NCBI GenBank assembly: GCA_041398225.1
Contig: JAWKVD010000009.1
Span: 1 to 64,000 of the forward strand
Reading direction: 5' to 3'
Origin: JAWKVD01 sp041398225
Lineage (GTDB): Bacteria; Pseudomonadota; Alphaproteobacteria; Caulobacterales; Hyphomonadaceae
DNA length: 64,000 nt
Shown: piece by piece, positions 36,260-45,139 of the stretch
How the letters are laid out: each line of letters begins with the position of its first letter
How positions within the stretch are numbered: the stretch's first letter is position 1
Position numbers and translations under genes: made by a program
Notes under the pieces: model-generated
The model's database searches: none
What the model was told of the DNA's origin: nothing
What the model saw: only the letters and a program-made list of their open reading frames with translations

Positions 36260-37588
36260 ATGCCCGTCATTCGGCCATCTCTTTCCCAATCCCTCTACAA
36301 AGAAGGCATTGGCGAAGACCTCTGGAATTTCGCCAACGATATCTACCCGATCTGCCGCTCGATCTCGGGCAATGGCGTTCGGGAGACGCTCGATCACGTC
36401 AAGAAGTTGATCGATCTGGAAGTTCATGAGGTTCCGTCGGGCACGCAGGCGTTCGACTGGACGATCGCCCCAGAATGGAACATCCGCGACGCGTGGATCA
36501 AGGATCCGCAGGGCAACAAGATCATCGACTTCAAGAAGCACAATCTTCACGTGCTGAACTATTCCGCGCCGATCAACGGAAAATTCCAGCTCTCCGAGCT
36601 GAAAAAACACATCTTCACGATGCCGGATCAACCTGACCTGATCCCGTACCGGACCAGCTATTACAACATCAACTGGGGCTTCTGCATGAGCCACGACCAG
36701 CTGATGAGCCTGCCGGACGGCGAGTACGAGGCCTATATCGACTCCGACCACAACCCGAACGGCTCGCTGACCTATGGCGAGTACTTCATCCAGGGCGAGT
36801 CGGACGAGATTTTCCTGTTCTCAGCGCACTGCTGCCACCCCTCGCTGGCCAACGACAACTGCTCGGGCATCGCGGTCAACTCGCACCTCGCGCGCGCGCT
36901 TGCATCGATGAATGGCAAGACCCGGTATTCGTACCAGTTCATCTTCGCGCCGGGCACGATCGGTTCGATCACCTGGCTGTCGCGCAACGAAGACAAGATC
37001 AAGCGCATCAAGAACGGCCTGATCCTTTCGTGCGTCGGCGATCCCGGCGGCCCGACCTACAAGCGCAGCCAGGCGGGCGACGCCCTGATCGACCGCGCGG
37101 TCGAGAAGATCCTTCGCGACGAGGAGAAGGACCCGAACATCGTCGACTTCTGGCCCTACGGCTATGACGAACGGCAATACAACTCGCCGGCGTTCCGTCT
37201 GAATGTGGGCCTGTTGCTGCGTTCGCGCTTCGGCCTGTTCCCCGAGTATCACACCTCGGCCGACAATATGGACTTCATCAAGCCCGAGTGCCTCGAGAAA
37301 TCCTACAAGCACGTCCTCCAGATGGTCGACATCATGGAGAACGAGTACCGGACCGTGAACCTTGCGCCGCATGGCGAGCCGAACCTCGGCAAGCGCGGCC
37401 TTTACGGCGCCATCGGCGGGGACAAGAAGGCCTATGACGCCAACCTTCCGGTGTTCTGGATGCTGAACCAGTCCGACGGCCAGCACTCGCTGCTCGACAT
37501 CGCGCAGCGCGCCAAGCTTCCCTACGAACGCATCCACGACGCCGCCAAAGTGCTGGCGGAGAACGGGCTTCTGGAAGTGCAGGAATAG
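36260..37588 (+). CDS. DUF4910 aminopeptidase-like protein
   Basis: A 442-residue protein. Its core resembles zinc aminopeptidases: SAHCCHPSLANDNCSGIA (His190, His193 and Asp candidates), then EYHTSADNMDF with a further His. A small N-terminal domain is inserted (DUF2172-like) and a winged-helix-like segment closes the protein (HSLLDIAQRAKLPYERIHDA). Such proteins occur in polysaccharide loci and are presumed hydrolases, but no substrate is established. AAGGAA precedes the ATG at 36260. Its position beside the cytidylyltransferase operon suggests action on the same glycan or its amide substituent. Confidence 0.82.
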   Translation: MPVIRPSLSQSLYKEGIGEDLWNFANDIYPICRSISGNGVRETLDHVKKLIDLEVHEVPSGTQAFDWTIAPEWNIRDAWIKDPQGNKIIDFKKHNLHVLNYSAPINGKFQLSELKKHIFTMPDQPDLIPYRTSYYNINWGFCMSHDQLMSLPDGEYEAYIDSDHNPNGSLTYGEYFIQGESDEIFLFSAHCCHPSLANDNCSGIAVNSHLARALASMNGKTRYSYQFIFAPGTIGSITWLSRNEDKIKRIKNGLILSCVGDPGGPTYKRSQAGDALIDRAVEKILRDEEKDPNIVDFWPYGYDERQYNSPAFRLNVGLLLRSRFGLFPEYHTSADNMDFIKPECLEKSYKHVLQMVDIMENEYRTVNLAPHGEPNLGKRGLYGAIGGDKKAYDANLPVFWMLNQSDGQHSLLDIAQRAKLPYERIHDAAKVLAENGLLEVQE

Positions 37589-37617
37589 TCCTCAGCGGAC
37601 ATCGAGACGACCTGGAT

Positions 37618-37646
37618 GGGCCCGCGGATCGCTCCGCGGGCCCTTT
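37618..37646 (+). terminator. Rho-independent terminator after the DUF4910 gene
   Basis: GGGCCCGCGG (37618-37627) and CCGCGGGCCC (37634-37643) form a perfect 10-bp stem with a six-base loop, followed by TTTCGATT. Confidence 0.8.
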
Positions 37647-37788
37647 CGATTCCTCCCCTATCCCAGCGGCAATCGGCTGTACCGCCCTGCGCGAGACCCG
37701 ATCGGCTTGACCGGCGCGTGTTCGGCATCAAGGTTCGGACATCGACGCGCAGACGCCGCATGCCTGTTGGGCGGGAGGGAAAAGCTAG

Positions 37789-39303
37789 ATGACCGCGAAA
37801 TCGCGAACTATCGAATCGACGATCGCCGGGGTCGTCGCCCTTTGCGTCCTGTGGGGCTGCACCGCCGCGTCGCCAGGCGTCCAAGAGCAGGCCGCCGCGG
37901 CCGCGCCGCTCGAACAAGCCGCCCAAACAAGCGACAAGCCCCCCAACGTGATCATCATACTGGCTGACGATGTCGGCTACGCCGACATCTCGGCTTACGG
38001 CGTGAACCGGATACCGACGCCCAATATCGATCGCATCGGTCTGGACGGCGTGCGCTTCACAGACGGCTATGTCAGCGCGCCGGTGTGCGGGCCGTCTCGC
38101 GCGGGCCTGATGACGGGGCGTTATCAGGACAGGTTCGGTTTCGAGTATAACAACGGTCCGGCACGACGCGATGTCGAGGACAATCTCGGCCTGCCGGAAG
38201 ACGAGATCACGATCGGTGCGGCGCTTCAGACGGTCGGCTACCACACCGGGGTGATCGGGAAATGGCATCTAGGCGCGAACGACGCCTACTATCCGACCAA
38301 TCGGGGGTATGACGAATTCGTCGGCTTCCTGCCCGGCGCCACGTCCTACATGGATCCCAACGCGCCCGGCGTGCACGTCTACCAAAACGCTGATCGCTCC
38401 GCCGCGGGCCCACCGAGCCGCAATCGCTACACGCAGATCATCGAAGGTCCGAACCGGACCGTCGTGCACAATGAAGACGAATATCTGACGGACTATTTCG
38501 GTCGCCGCGCCGCCGATTTCATTGGGCGGAACGCCGCCAGCGAAACGCCCTACTTTCTGTATCTGGCGCCCAACGCCGCGCACGACCCGCTGATGGTGAC
38601 GCAGAAATACTATGATCGCTTCGCTCATATCCAGAACGAGCAGAACCGGATTTACGCCGGCATGGTGTCGGCGCTGGACGACATGGTCGGCGAAGTGGAG
38701 CGGGCGGTCGCCGCCAGCGGAGAAGAGGACAACACGTTGATCTTCTTTCTGTCCGACAATGGTTGCGCGGCCTACTATCCCGGCATGTGCGCATGCGAAC
38801 CGCTGCGCGGCGGCAAGCTGACCCATTATGAGGGCGGCGCGCGCGTTCCGATGATGATGCGGTGGCCCGCCAAACTGAAGGACGGCCAGATCAATCGTCA
38901 GATCGTCTCGTCGATGGACATCTTCCCGACCGTTCTGGCCGCCGCCAAAGGCTCGATGCCGACCGACAGAACCTATGACGGCGTGGACCTGATGCCGATG
39001 CTGTCGGGCCAGACCGACGAACCCGCACACGAGATGCTGGCCTGGCGTCGCTCGCCCATGGCCTCCATTCGCATGGGCGACTGGAAGCTCTGGAAGAGCC
39101 TGGACGGGAAGTTCACGCTTCTGTTCAACCTCAAGGACGATCTCAACGAGACGACCAATCTGGCGGACGAATATCCAGAGAAGCTGAAGGAGCTGGAAGC
39201 GGCCTTCGACCAGTGGGCCAAGGATATGCAGGATCCCAGATGGCCGTCTCGACCTCACGTCACCTATGACGTCTGCGGGACGCCCTTCGAAGTTCCGATT
39301 TGA
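37789..39303 (+). CDS. Lipoprotein sulfatase (formylglycine-dependent)
   Basis: A 504-residue sulfatase. A signal segment ends in VLWGC (Cys24). The N-terminal metal site is IIILADDVGYADIS, and VCGPSRAGLMTGR holds Cys100 in the C-x-P-S-R motif that is oxidised to formylglycine. GKWHLG and FFLSDNGCA are further family motifs. Sulfatases of this type remove sulfate from polysaccharides or other sulfate esters. Export as a lipoprotein places it in the periplasm or at the cell surface. No formylglycine-generating enzyme is in the window. It stands alone between two terminators inside the polysaccharide locus. Confidence 0.92.
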   Translation: MTAKSRTIESTIAGVVALCVLWGCTAASPGVQEQAAAAAPLEQAAQTSDKPPNVIIILADDVGYADISAYGVNRIPTPNIDRIGLDGVRFTDGYVSAPVCGPSRAGLMTGRYQDRFGFEYNNGPARRDVEDNLGLPEDEITIGAALQTVGYHTGVIGKWHLGANDAYYPTNRGYDEFVGFLPGATSYMDPNAPGVHVYQNADRSAAGPPSRNRYTQIIEGPNRTVVHNEDEYLTDYFGRRAADFIGRNAASETPYFLYLAPNAAHDPLMVTQKYYDRFAHIQNEQNRIYAGMVSALDDMVGEVERAVAASGEEDNTLIFFLSDNGCAAYYPGMCACEPLRGGKLTHYEGGARVPMMMRWPAKLKDGQINRQIVSSMDIFPTVLAAAKGSMPTDRTYDGVDLMPMLSGQTDEPAHEMLAWRRSPMASIRMGDWKLWKSLDGKFTLLFNLKDDLNETTNLADEYPEKLKELEAAFDQWAKDMQDPRWPSRPHVTYDVCGTPFEVPI

Positions 39304-39337
39304 TCTGGCGTCCGGCCGGACGCCCTCCGAAAAGTAT

Positions 39338-39363
39338 GAAGGCGGCGCTCGCGCGCCGCCTTC
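39338..39363. terminator. Bidirectional terminator hairpin
   Basis: GAAGGCGGCGC and GCGCCGCCTTC make an 11-bp stem with a four-base loop between the convergent sulfatase and epimerase genes. A T-containing stretch (ATACTTTT) follows on the minus-strand side. Confidence 0.65.
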
Positions 39364-39400
39364 AACCGTTCAAACCATCAGCGTCCAGACAGGCTGGAGA

Positions 39401-39976
39401 CTACATCCGGACCGGCAGGGACGTCGCCGCCACGCCGCTTTTTTCCGGCGGCACGAAGTCCGGCCAGTTCTTGTCCTTTTCGGAAATCTCGGTCAGCGGA
39501 AGCGGCCATTCGATGCCAAAAGCCGGGTCGTCGGGACGGTAGCCGCCGTTCGAGTCGGGGACATACATGGACGAGCACAGGTAGGAGACCAGCGTATCGT
39601 CCTTCAGGGTCTGGTAGCCGTGCGCGAAGCCGCGCGGCACGTAGAGCTGACGCTTGTTCTCGAACGAAAGCTCGAAGCCTTCCGATTTGAGATAGGTCGG
39701 CGAGTAAGGGCGCATGTCCACGATGACGTCATAGACGGCGCCCCAGAGCGCGCGCACGACCTTCACTTCGTAGTGCGGGTCGACCTGAAAGTGCATGCCC
39801 CGGATCGTGCCCTTCTTGGCCGAGTAGCCGGTGTTGTGATGGGGATAGCTGATCTCGAGATTGTTCTCGGCGAACTCCTTCATGCAGAAGGAACGGCCGA
39901 ACCAGCCGCGATTGTCCTCGAACGGGGTCATCTCGATCAGATAAGCGTCCTGAAGGCTGGTCTTGATGAATTTCAT
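39401..39976 (-). CDS. RmlC-like dTDP-4-keto-sugar 3,5-epimerase family protein
   Basis: A 191-residue cupin with the RmlC pattern: EDNRGWFGRSF, KKGTIRGMHFQ (catalytic His62), VYDVIVDMR (base-pair Asp), LYVPRGFAHGYQTL and YLCSSMYVP (Tyr132/138). GAGAGGA precedes the ATG at 39976. A second, more canonical RmlC is encoded at 55631 in the rhamnose cluster, so this copy may act on another keto-sugar, for example a product of the nearby cytidylyltransferase pathway. This functional split is inference. Confidence 0.88.
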   Translation of the reverse strand: MKFIKTSLQDAYLIEMTPFEDNRGWFGRSFCMKEFAENNLEISYPHHNTGYSAKKGTIRGMHFQVDPHYEVKVVRALWGAVYDVIVDMRPYSPTYLKSEGFELSFENKRQLYVPRGFAHGYQTLKDDTLVSYLCSSMYVPDSNGGYRPDDPAFGIEWPLPLTEISEKDKNWPDFVPPEKSGVAATSLPVRM

Positions 39977-40227
39977 TGGGTCCTCTCGGGAATCCTGGCG
40001 TGTCGCACCACCGCGTTTCGGGCCGGCACGTTCCGGATCAACCGGACGAGGCCGGGCCGCAATCAGGTGTCCCCCTCCTGCGGTCGCAATGCGCGTGCAC
40101 TCCATGTGCCACGCCGAGGGTCATACAGGCTGACTCCAAGCAGCCCGTTAACACTGAAGCGCAAACACGCCGGAATCGAACGAATTCTATCAAATTCGGC
40201 GTGGCCGGCCGCTACCTACCCGCCGGC

Positions 40228-41751
40228 TCAGATCGACTCGAAATACAGGACCCAGTCGGAATAGCCGGTGGAGTTGGCGCCGCGATTCGCCAGAACCTGG
40301 GTTCCGGAGGCCGCGAAACTGCCGCCGTCCGCCGTCGCGCCGGAGCCGGGATCATACCAGGTGATACGCACCTGGGGACCTGCGAACCTGGACAGGTCGA
40401 CCGTGATCTGCCGGGAGCCCGGCATGTAGATCATGGCGACGCTGCCGTCGGCGGCCAGTCCGCTGCGCGCATTTCCGTTGGTGTCCGCTCCAACCGTGAT
40501 GAGGCTGGTGGAGGGGGCGAACTTCCACCACTGCGTTGCGTTCAGGAACGCCGCAAAGCGGGTCATGCTGACCGAGCCCGCGGCGCCGAGCGCCGTCTTC
40601 CAGTCGTAGGGCCGCGGATAGGCCGAATTCGGAACGGAATCGAAGTGCCAGATCGGGTTGTTGCCGAACACGTGCCCCGTGCCGCCGCACGCGATCGATT
40701 CATAGGCCTGGGTGCGGAGCAACACCTGATCGAACCCCGCCGAGCCCGCGCTGGCGTTCTCGTAGACGGCCTCGATGTTGAAGAAGGGCGTTTGATCCGC
40801 CCGGTTGTAGGCCGATACGCCGGACGGGTAGACCGAGTTGCTCGTGTAGATGTTGTTGACGCCAAGCCAGGAATAGCCTGACCAGAAATCAAGCGCAGAG
40901 GTGCCACGCGCGCAGTGAGCGGTGTGGAGCGCGCTGGGGTCGCTCTCGACAATGCCCTGGGCGACAGCATCCGTGAGGGTCTTGTTGGGCGGGTTGTAGT
41001 CGCACCCTTCCGTCCAGAGGATGTTCTTGAGCCCGGCATAGCGGGCGCCGACATACTTCCCGTAATTGCGCAGCTTCGTGGTCCCATTCGCCAGCATGGC
41101 CTGGTACCAGCCTTCGTCGCCGCCATTGTACCCGAGATAGGCCGGAGCCAGCAGAACCAGCAGGTTCAGTTCAGCCGCCTTGCTCAGGACATAGTCGGCA
41201 TGGGCGAAATAGGCATCGTTGGGCGTCGAGAAGTCCTCGGGCGTGGTGAACGGCGCATCGCCATAAATGTTCGCCGGCGTCCTGGACGCGAACTTGTGCT
41301 CGACCAGATTGACGAGAAGCGTGTTGAAACCGCGATTTTTGCGGTCCTGCATATAGGTTAGCGCATCTTCGCGCGTCAGCTGCGCGATCAGCGACCAGGC
41401 CGCATCGCCCACAAACGGGAAAGGCTGACCGTTGGCGTCCACCAGGTGGCGAAGACCGGCGCCCCGCGCGAGCGGATAGACCGGCGCGGACGGCGGGCTC
41501 GCGGGTGGACTGGCTGGGGGGCTCGCGGGCGGACTGGCTGGAGGGCTCGCGGGCGGGCTGGCCGGAGGGCTCGCAGGCGGACTGGCCGGAGGGCTCGCGG
41601 GCGGACTGGCTGGCGGGCTCGCGGGCGGACTCGTCGGAGGCGATTCAGGCGGCGAAACGCCGCCTCCGCCGCCGCCGCAAGAAGTGGCCGCGACCGCGAA
41701 CCCGATTCCGAGAACGCTTCGGCGATTGAGTCTGGACCCTTGCTCGCTCAT
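40228..41751 (-). CDS. DUF4038 apiosidase-like glycoside hydrolase lipoprotein with SPP-repeat stalk
   Basis: A 507-residue exported protein. NRRSVLGIGFAVAATSC gives a Tat-like twin-Arg signal ending at a lipobox Cys25, followed by six Gly and 13 four-residue SPP units (one ESPP, one TSPP, about 11 ASPP). From residue 95 the DUF4038 fold begins (VGDAAWSLIAQLTREDA, DRKNRGFNTLLVNLVEH, NILWTEGCDYNP); members include apiosidases and other (beta/alpha)8 hydrolases. A C-terminal beta domain (ITVDLSRFAGPQVRITWYD) may be the putative collagen-binding domain often attached. It probably trims plant or bacterial glycans at the surface. Confidence 0.85.
   Translation of the reverse strand: MSEQGSRLNRRSVLGIGFAVAATSCGGGGGGVSPPESPPTSPPASPPASPPASPPASPPASPPASPPASPPASPPASPPASPPASPPSAPVYPLARGAGLRHLVDANGQPFPFVGDAAWSLIAQLTREDALTYMQDRKNRGFNTLLVNLVEHKFASRTPANIYGDAPFTTPEDFSTPNDAYFAHADYVLSKAAELNLLVLLAPAYLGYNGGDEGWYQAMLANGTTKLRNYGKYVGARYAGLKNILWTEGCDYNPPNKTLTDAVAQGIVESDPSALHTAHCARGTSALDFWSGYSWLGVNNIYTSNSVYPSGVSAYNRADQTPFFNIEAVYENASAGSAGFDQVLLRTQAYESIACGGTGHVFGNNPIWHFDSVPNSAYPRPYDWKTALGAAGSVSMTRFAAFLNATQWWKFAPSTSLITVGADTNGNARSGLAADGSVAMIYMPGSRQITVDLSRFAGPQVRITWYDPGSGATADGGSFAASGTQVLANRGANSTGYSDWVLYFESI
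41495..41650. repeat. 12-base tandem repeat coding for the SPP stalk
   Basis: About 13 copies of a 12-base unit within the DUF4038 gene. Adjacent units alternate between two versions (CTCGCG and CTGGCT or CTGGCC endings), making a 24-base higher-order repeat. The copy number is likely to vary between strains without breaking the frame. Confidence 0.85.
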
Positions 41752-42143
41752 TGTGCGGCGACCTCTGTAACGACTTGGCCTTGCCCCTGCCCCGCGAAGT
41801 CCCCTCTAGTATCTGAATGCCAGAAGCGCGCCGAAGAAGGCAGCCCCGCCCGGCAAGTAAACTTCGAATTTGTCAGAAAAGATGCAGCGTAATCGCGATT
41901 CAGGCGAACACGCACGCATACGGCGCCTCGACTGGCGCGAATGCTGCATAAGTCTCACGACTGTCGTCCACGCACCGCCTATAGACCGGACCAACCGCAA
42001 ACGTTCGGAACACCCGAACTTGACGGAGCCTGCAGCCGGATCGAGGGGGAAAGGCATGTGTCGGCAGGTTACACGTTCTTTCGGGGTCACGCCGCCGGGC
42101 AGGCCCGACCAAAGGCCTGAGCAAGGGTAACAAGGCAAACGAC
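41752..42143. promoter_or_regulatory. Divergent promoter region upstream of the flippase gene
   Basis: A 392-base gap between divergent genes, locally richer in A/T around 41860-41900. No gene is seen, and promoter boxes could not be assigned with confidence. Confidence 0.35.
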
Positions 42144-43706
42144 ATGTCAGCCTCCGCGCGTCCGACCCAGGCCGAGATCAACGCCTCCATTCTGGACGTG
42201 GACCACCTGAAGTCCGGCATCGGCCAACGCACGGCTCGCGGCGGCGCCATCATCATGGCCGCGCAGGTGATCCGCATGGCGGCCCAGCTGGTCACCACGA
42301 TGTTCCTGGCGCGTCTGCTGGTTCCAGACGATTTCGGCGTCGTGGCGATCGGATACACCATCCTCACCTTCGTGATGATGTTCGCCGACCTCAGCCTTTC
42401 GTCGGTGACCGTCCAGATCAAGAAGCTGACCCAGGACACCGCAAGCGCGCTGTTCTATCTGAATGTCGGCCTCGCGCTCACCGCCCTCATCGTCATCGCG
42501 CTTTGCGCGCCCTTCCTCGGTTGGGTTTTCCGCGACGATCGCATTCCCATGGTCGCGATCGGCCTGATCGCCTCCGCGCCCGTAAACGCGCTCGGCGGGC
42601 AACACCAGGCTTTGCTGCTGCGGAACATGAAATGGGTCAACCTGCAGATCCTGCAGATGGGATCGATGCTGATCGGGTCGATTGTCGCGGTTCTGTGCGC
42701 ATGGCTGACGGATCTCGGCTATTGGTCGCTGGTCGTGCAGGCGATGGTGTCGGCGATGTCCGGCGTGATCCTGGCTTGGACGATGTGCCGCTGGCGCCCA
42801 AGCCGCGTTCAATCGTGGTCGAACGCCCGCTCGGCGCTGTTCACCAGCCTCAACCTGTCCGGAAACACGATCCTCGCCTTCGCCCACCGGCAGGTCGACA
42901 ACATGCTGATCGCGTGGAAGTGGGGACCGACCGAACTCGGCTATTACTCGCGCGCCTACAATCTTCTCATGCTGCCCCGGAACCTTGTCGTCGGCTCGCT
43001 GTCGTCGGCGTTCATACCGGCGCTCAGCCGGCTGCAGGACGACGCGTCGAAATGGCGGCGCGCCTATCTCGACTCGCTCGCCGTCGTAACGATCTTCGGC
43101 GGCGCATTCACCGCCCTGTTGTTCGGATCCTCGGACACGGTCATCGACATCGTGCTCGGGCCGGGCTGGGAGCGCGCCGAGCTGATCTTCAGCTATCTCG
43201 TGATCGCCATGCTGGTGGGCATTCCGATGCAGACCGTGGTCTGGATCTACGTCTCTCTTGGGCGGTCGCGCCGCATGCTCTTGTGGGGCGTCATCGGCAC
43301 CACCGCCTATGTCACCTCGTTCATCATCGGCCTGCCTGGCGGCGGCCCGGGCGTCGCCATGGCGTACGCCACGGCGCAGGTTCTGGCCTTCATTCCCTGC
43401 CTGTGGATGGCCACGCGCAAGACCAGCGTCACCCTCGTCGACGTGATGAAAATATGCCTGCCGCTGATGGCCGCGACATTGGCGGTCGGCTTCGCGCTGC
43501 GGCTGGCCAACGCCCATCTCGGGATGTTCGGCTCCGTCGCGGCCACGGCCGCCGGCGGAGTGGTCTATCTGGGGCTGGTGAGCCTTCTGGTGTGGTTCTG
43601 GCCGCCCATGCGCAGCGTGCGCGACCGGCTCTATCCGATGATCCGCAGCGGCGCGGGCCAGGCGTTGGCCTATATGCGCGGCTCCCGGAGCCCGAAGGCG
43701 GGCTGA
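42144..43706 (+). CDS. Wzx-type lipopolysaccharide/polysaccharide flippase
   Basis: A 520-residue membrane protein with about 14 hydrophobic segments. GAIIMAAQVIRMAAQLVTTM and LARLLVPDDFGVVAIGYTIL at the start, and the RQVDNMLIAWKWGPTELGYY motif in the middle, are typical of the polysaccharide transport (PST/MOP) family that includes Wzx and WzxC. It would flip undecaprenyl-linked repeat units across the inner membrane. No Wzy polymerase is visible in the window. A weak AAGG site precedes the ATG. Confidence 0.9.
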   Translation: MSASARPTQAEINASILDVDHLKSGIGQRTARGGAIIMAAQVIRMAAQLVTTMFLARLLVPDDFGVVAIGYTILTFVMMFADLSLSSVTVQIKKLTQDTASALFYLNVGLALTALIVIALCAPFLGWVFRDDRIPMVAIGLIASAPVNALGGQHQALLLRNMKWVNLQILQMGSMLIGSIVAVLCAWLTDLGYWSLVVQAMVSAMSGVILAWTMCRWRPSRVQSWSNARSALFTSLNLSGNTILAFAHRQVDNMLIAWKWGPTELGYYSRAYNLLMLPRNLVVGSLSSAFIPALSRLQDDASKWRRAYLDSLAVVTIFGGAFTALLFGSSDTVIDIVLGPGWERAELIFSYLVIAMLVGIPMQTVVWIYVSLGRSRRMLLWGVIGTTAYVTSFIIGLPGGGPGVAMAYATAQVLAFIPCLWMATRKTSVTLVDVMKICLPLMAATLAVGFALRLANAHLGMFGSVAATAAGGVVYLGLVSLLVWFWPPMRSVRDRLYPMIRSGAGQALAYMRGSRSPKAG

Positions 43707-43906
43707 GCGGCGCGCGCCTGAATGTGCGGGGAACAGAATGCGGGCGTCGTCAATTTCGAAACATTTTTCCCGCAAACACCTTTCCAACCGACGCCAGCGA
43801 CGTCGCCCCTCCGGGCGGCTGAAACCATGACACGGGATTTGCATATCCCGCCGACCAGCCCGAGACAGACCCGAAGCGTCTGACAAGCCGAAGAGCGACC
43901 GATTTC

Positions 43907-45139
43907 ATGGAACCGGATCAAACCCGTGAGCCTGGATCCAAACGCCCGCTCCGTGTCGGCGTTCTGGGTCAGTTCGGCATCGGCAATCTCGGCAATGACG
44001 GCTCGCTGCAAGCGATGCTGGACCATATCCGGCGCGTCGATCCCGAGGCCGACATCACCTGCATTTGCAGCGACCCCGACCTGATCTCCAGACGGCATGG
44101 CGTTGCGGCCCAACCGATCCGGGTCGGCGGCGGCCGTCCGCTGCTGGGCAAGCTCCTGCTCGGCGCCCCCAAATTTCTCAAGACGCTGCGCCACGCGCAA
44201 AGCGTGACGCGCGGGCTGGACCTTGTGGTCGTGCCCGGAACCGGCGTTCTCGACGACTTCAACGAGAAGCCCTCGGGCCTGCCGTTCGACATGTGGGTGT
44301 GGAGCCGTTCCGCGAAAGCCAACGGCGCCCGTATGGCTTTCGTAAGCGTCGGCGCGGGACCGATCACTCATGGCCGCAGCCGGCGCTACGTGAAGGAGGC
44401 CGCGGCGGCGGCCGACTACCGCTCCTACCGCGACATTCCCTCGTTCGAATTCATGAAATCGATCGGCGCTCTTGAGGCCGACGATCAGATCTATCCCGAT
44501 ATCGCGTTCAGCTTGCCCGCCCCGCCCGTTGTCCTCTCGCGGGTCGATGAGCGCATCGTCGTCGCGTTGGGCGTGATGGCCTATCGCGGATGGAGCGGCC
44601 GGGGCGAAGACGGCGCCGGCGTCTATCGCGACTACGTGGCCCGGATGGCCGACTATGTCGGCTGGCTGGTCGAGACGGGCCGGCGCGTGCGCTTCCTGAT
44701 CGGCAAGGACAGCGACCTGCGCACGGCGGAGGACATTCGCAAGGCCGCCCTGATCGCCTCGCCCGGAGCGGCCGAATACGTCGCGCCGGTCGCCGCGATG
44801 GAGAGCCTTCAGGACGTGATGAGCGAGCTGGCGCACGCCGACATCGCCGTCGTGACCCGTTTCCACAATCTGGTCTGCGCCCTGAAAATGCATGTTCCGA
44901 CCGTGTCGATCGGATACGCCGACAAGAACCGTTCGCTGCTTGAGGAGATGGGTCTCGGCGCCTTCAGCCAGGAAATCGAGTCCCTCGATCTGGATACGCT
45001 GAAGTCGCATACCGACCAGATCATCGAGACGCGCGCGGCGCATCGCTCACGCATCGCCGAGCGGGTCGCCGAATACCGGACCAAGCTGAACGACCAATGG
45101 GCGAGGCTTGCGCCCCTGTTCGGAAGAACCTCGTCATGA
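43907..45139 (+). CDS. Polysaccharide pyruvyl transferase family protein (CsaB-like)
   Basis: A 410-residue protein of the PS_pyruv_trans family: GQFGIGNLGNDGSLQAML at the start, LVVVPGTGVLDDF, MAFVSVGAGPI, and TRFHNLVCALKMHVPTVSIG near the end are the recurring motifs of CsaB/WcaK-like enzymes. They transfer pyruvate from PEP to sugars as a ketal, or belong to related glycan-modifying groups. Its stop overlaps the next glycosyltransferase start (ATGA), so the two are coupled and probably modify the same repeat unit. Confidence 0.88.
   Translation: MEPDQTREPGSKRPLRVGVLGQFGIGNLGNDGSLQAMLDHIRRVDPEADITCICSDPDLISRRHGVAAQPIRVGGGRPLLGKLLLGAPKFLKTLRHAQSVTRGLDLVVVPGTGVLDDFNEKPSGLPFDMWVWSRSAKANGARMAFVSVGAGPITHGRSRRYVKEAAAAADYRSYRDIPSFEFMKSIGALEADDQIYPDIAFSLPAPPVVLSRVDERIVVALGVMAYRGWSGRGEDGAGVYRDYVARMADYVGWLVETGRRVRFLIGKDSDLRTAEDIRKAALIASPGAAEYVAPVAAMESLQDVMSELAHADIAVVTRFHNLVCALKMHVPTVSIGYADKNRSLLEEMGLGAFSQEIESLDLDTLKSHTDQIIETRAAHRSRIAERVAEYRTKLNDQWARLAPLFGRTSS

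Noticed and set aside
41495..41650. Regularly spaced repeats, considered as a CRISPR array
   Set aside because: Units are contiguous 12-base coding repeats with no unique spacers, and they translate into an SPP stalk.
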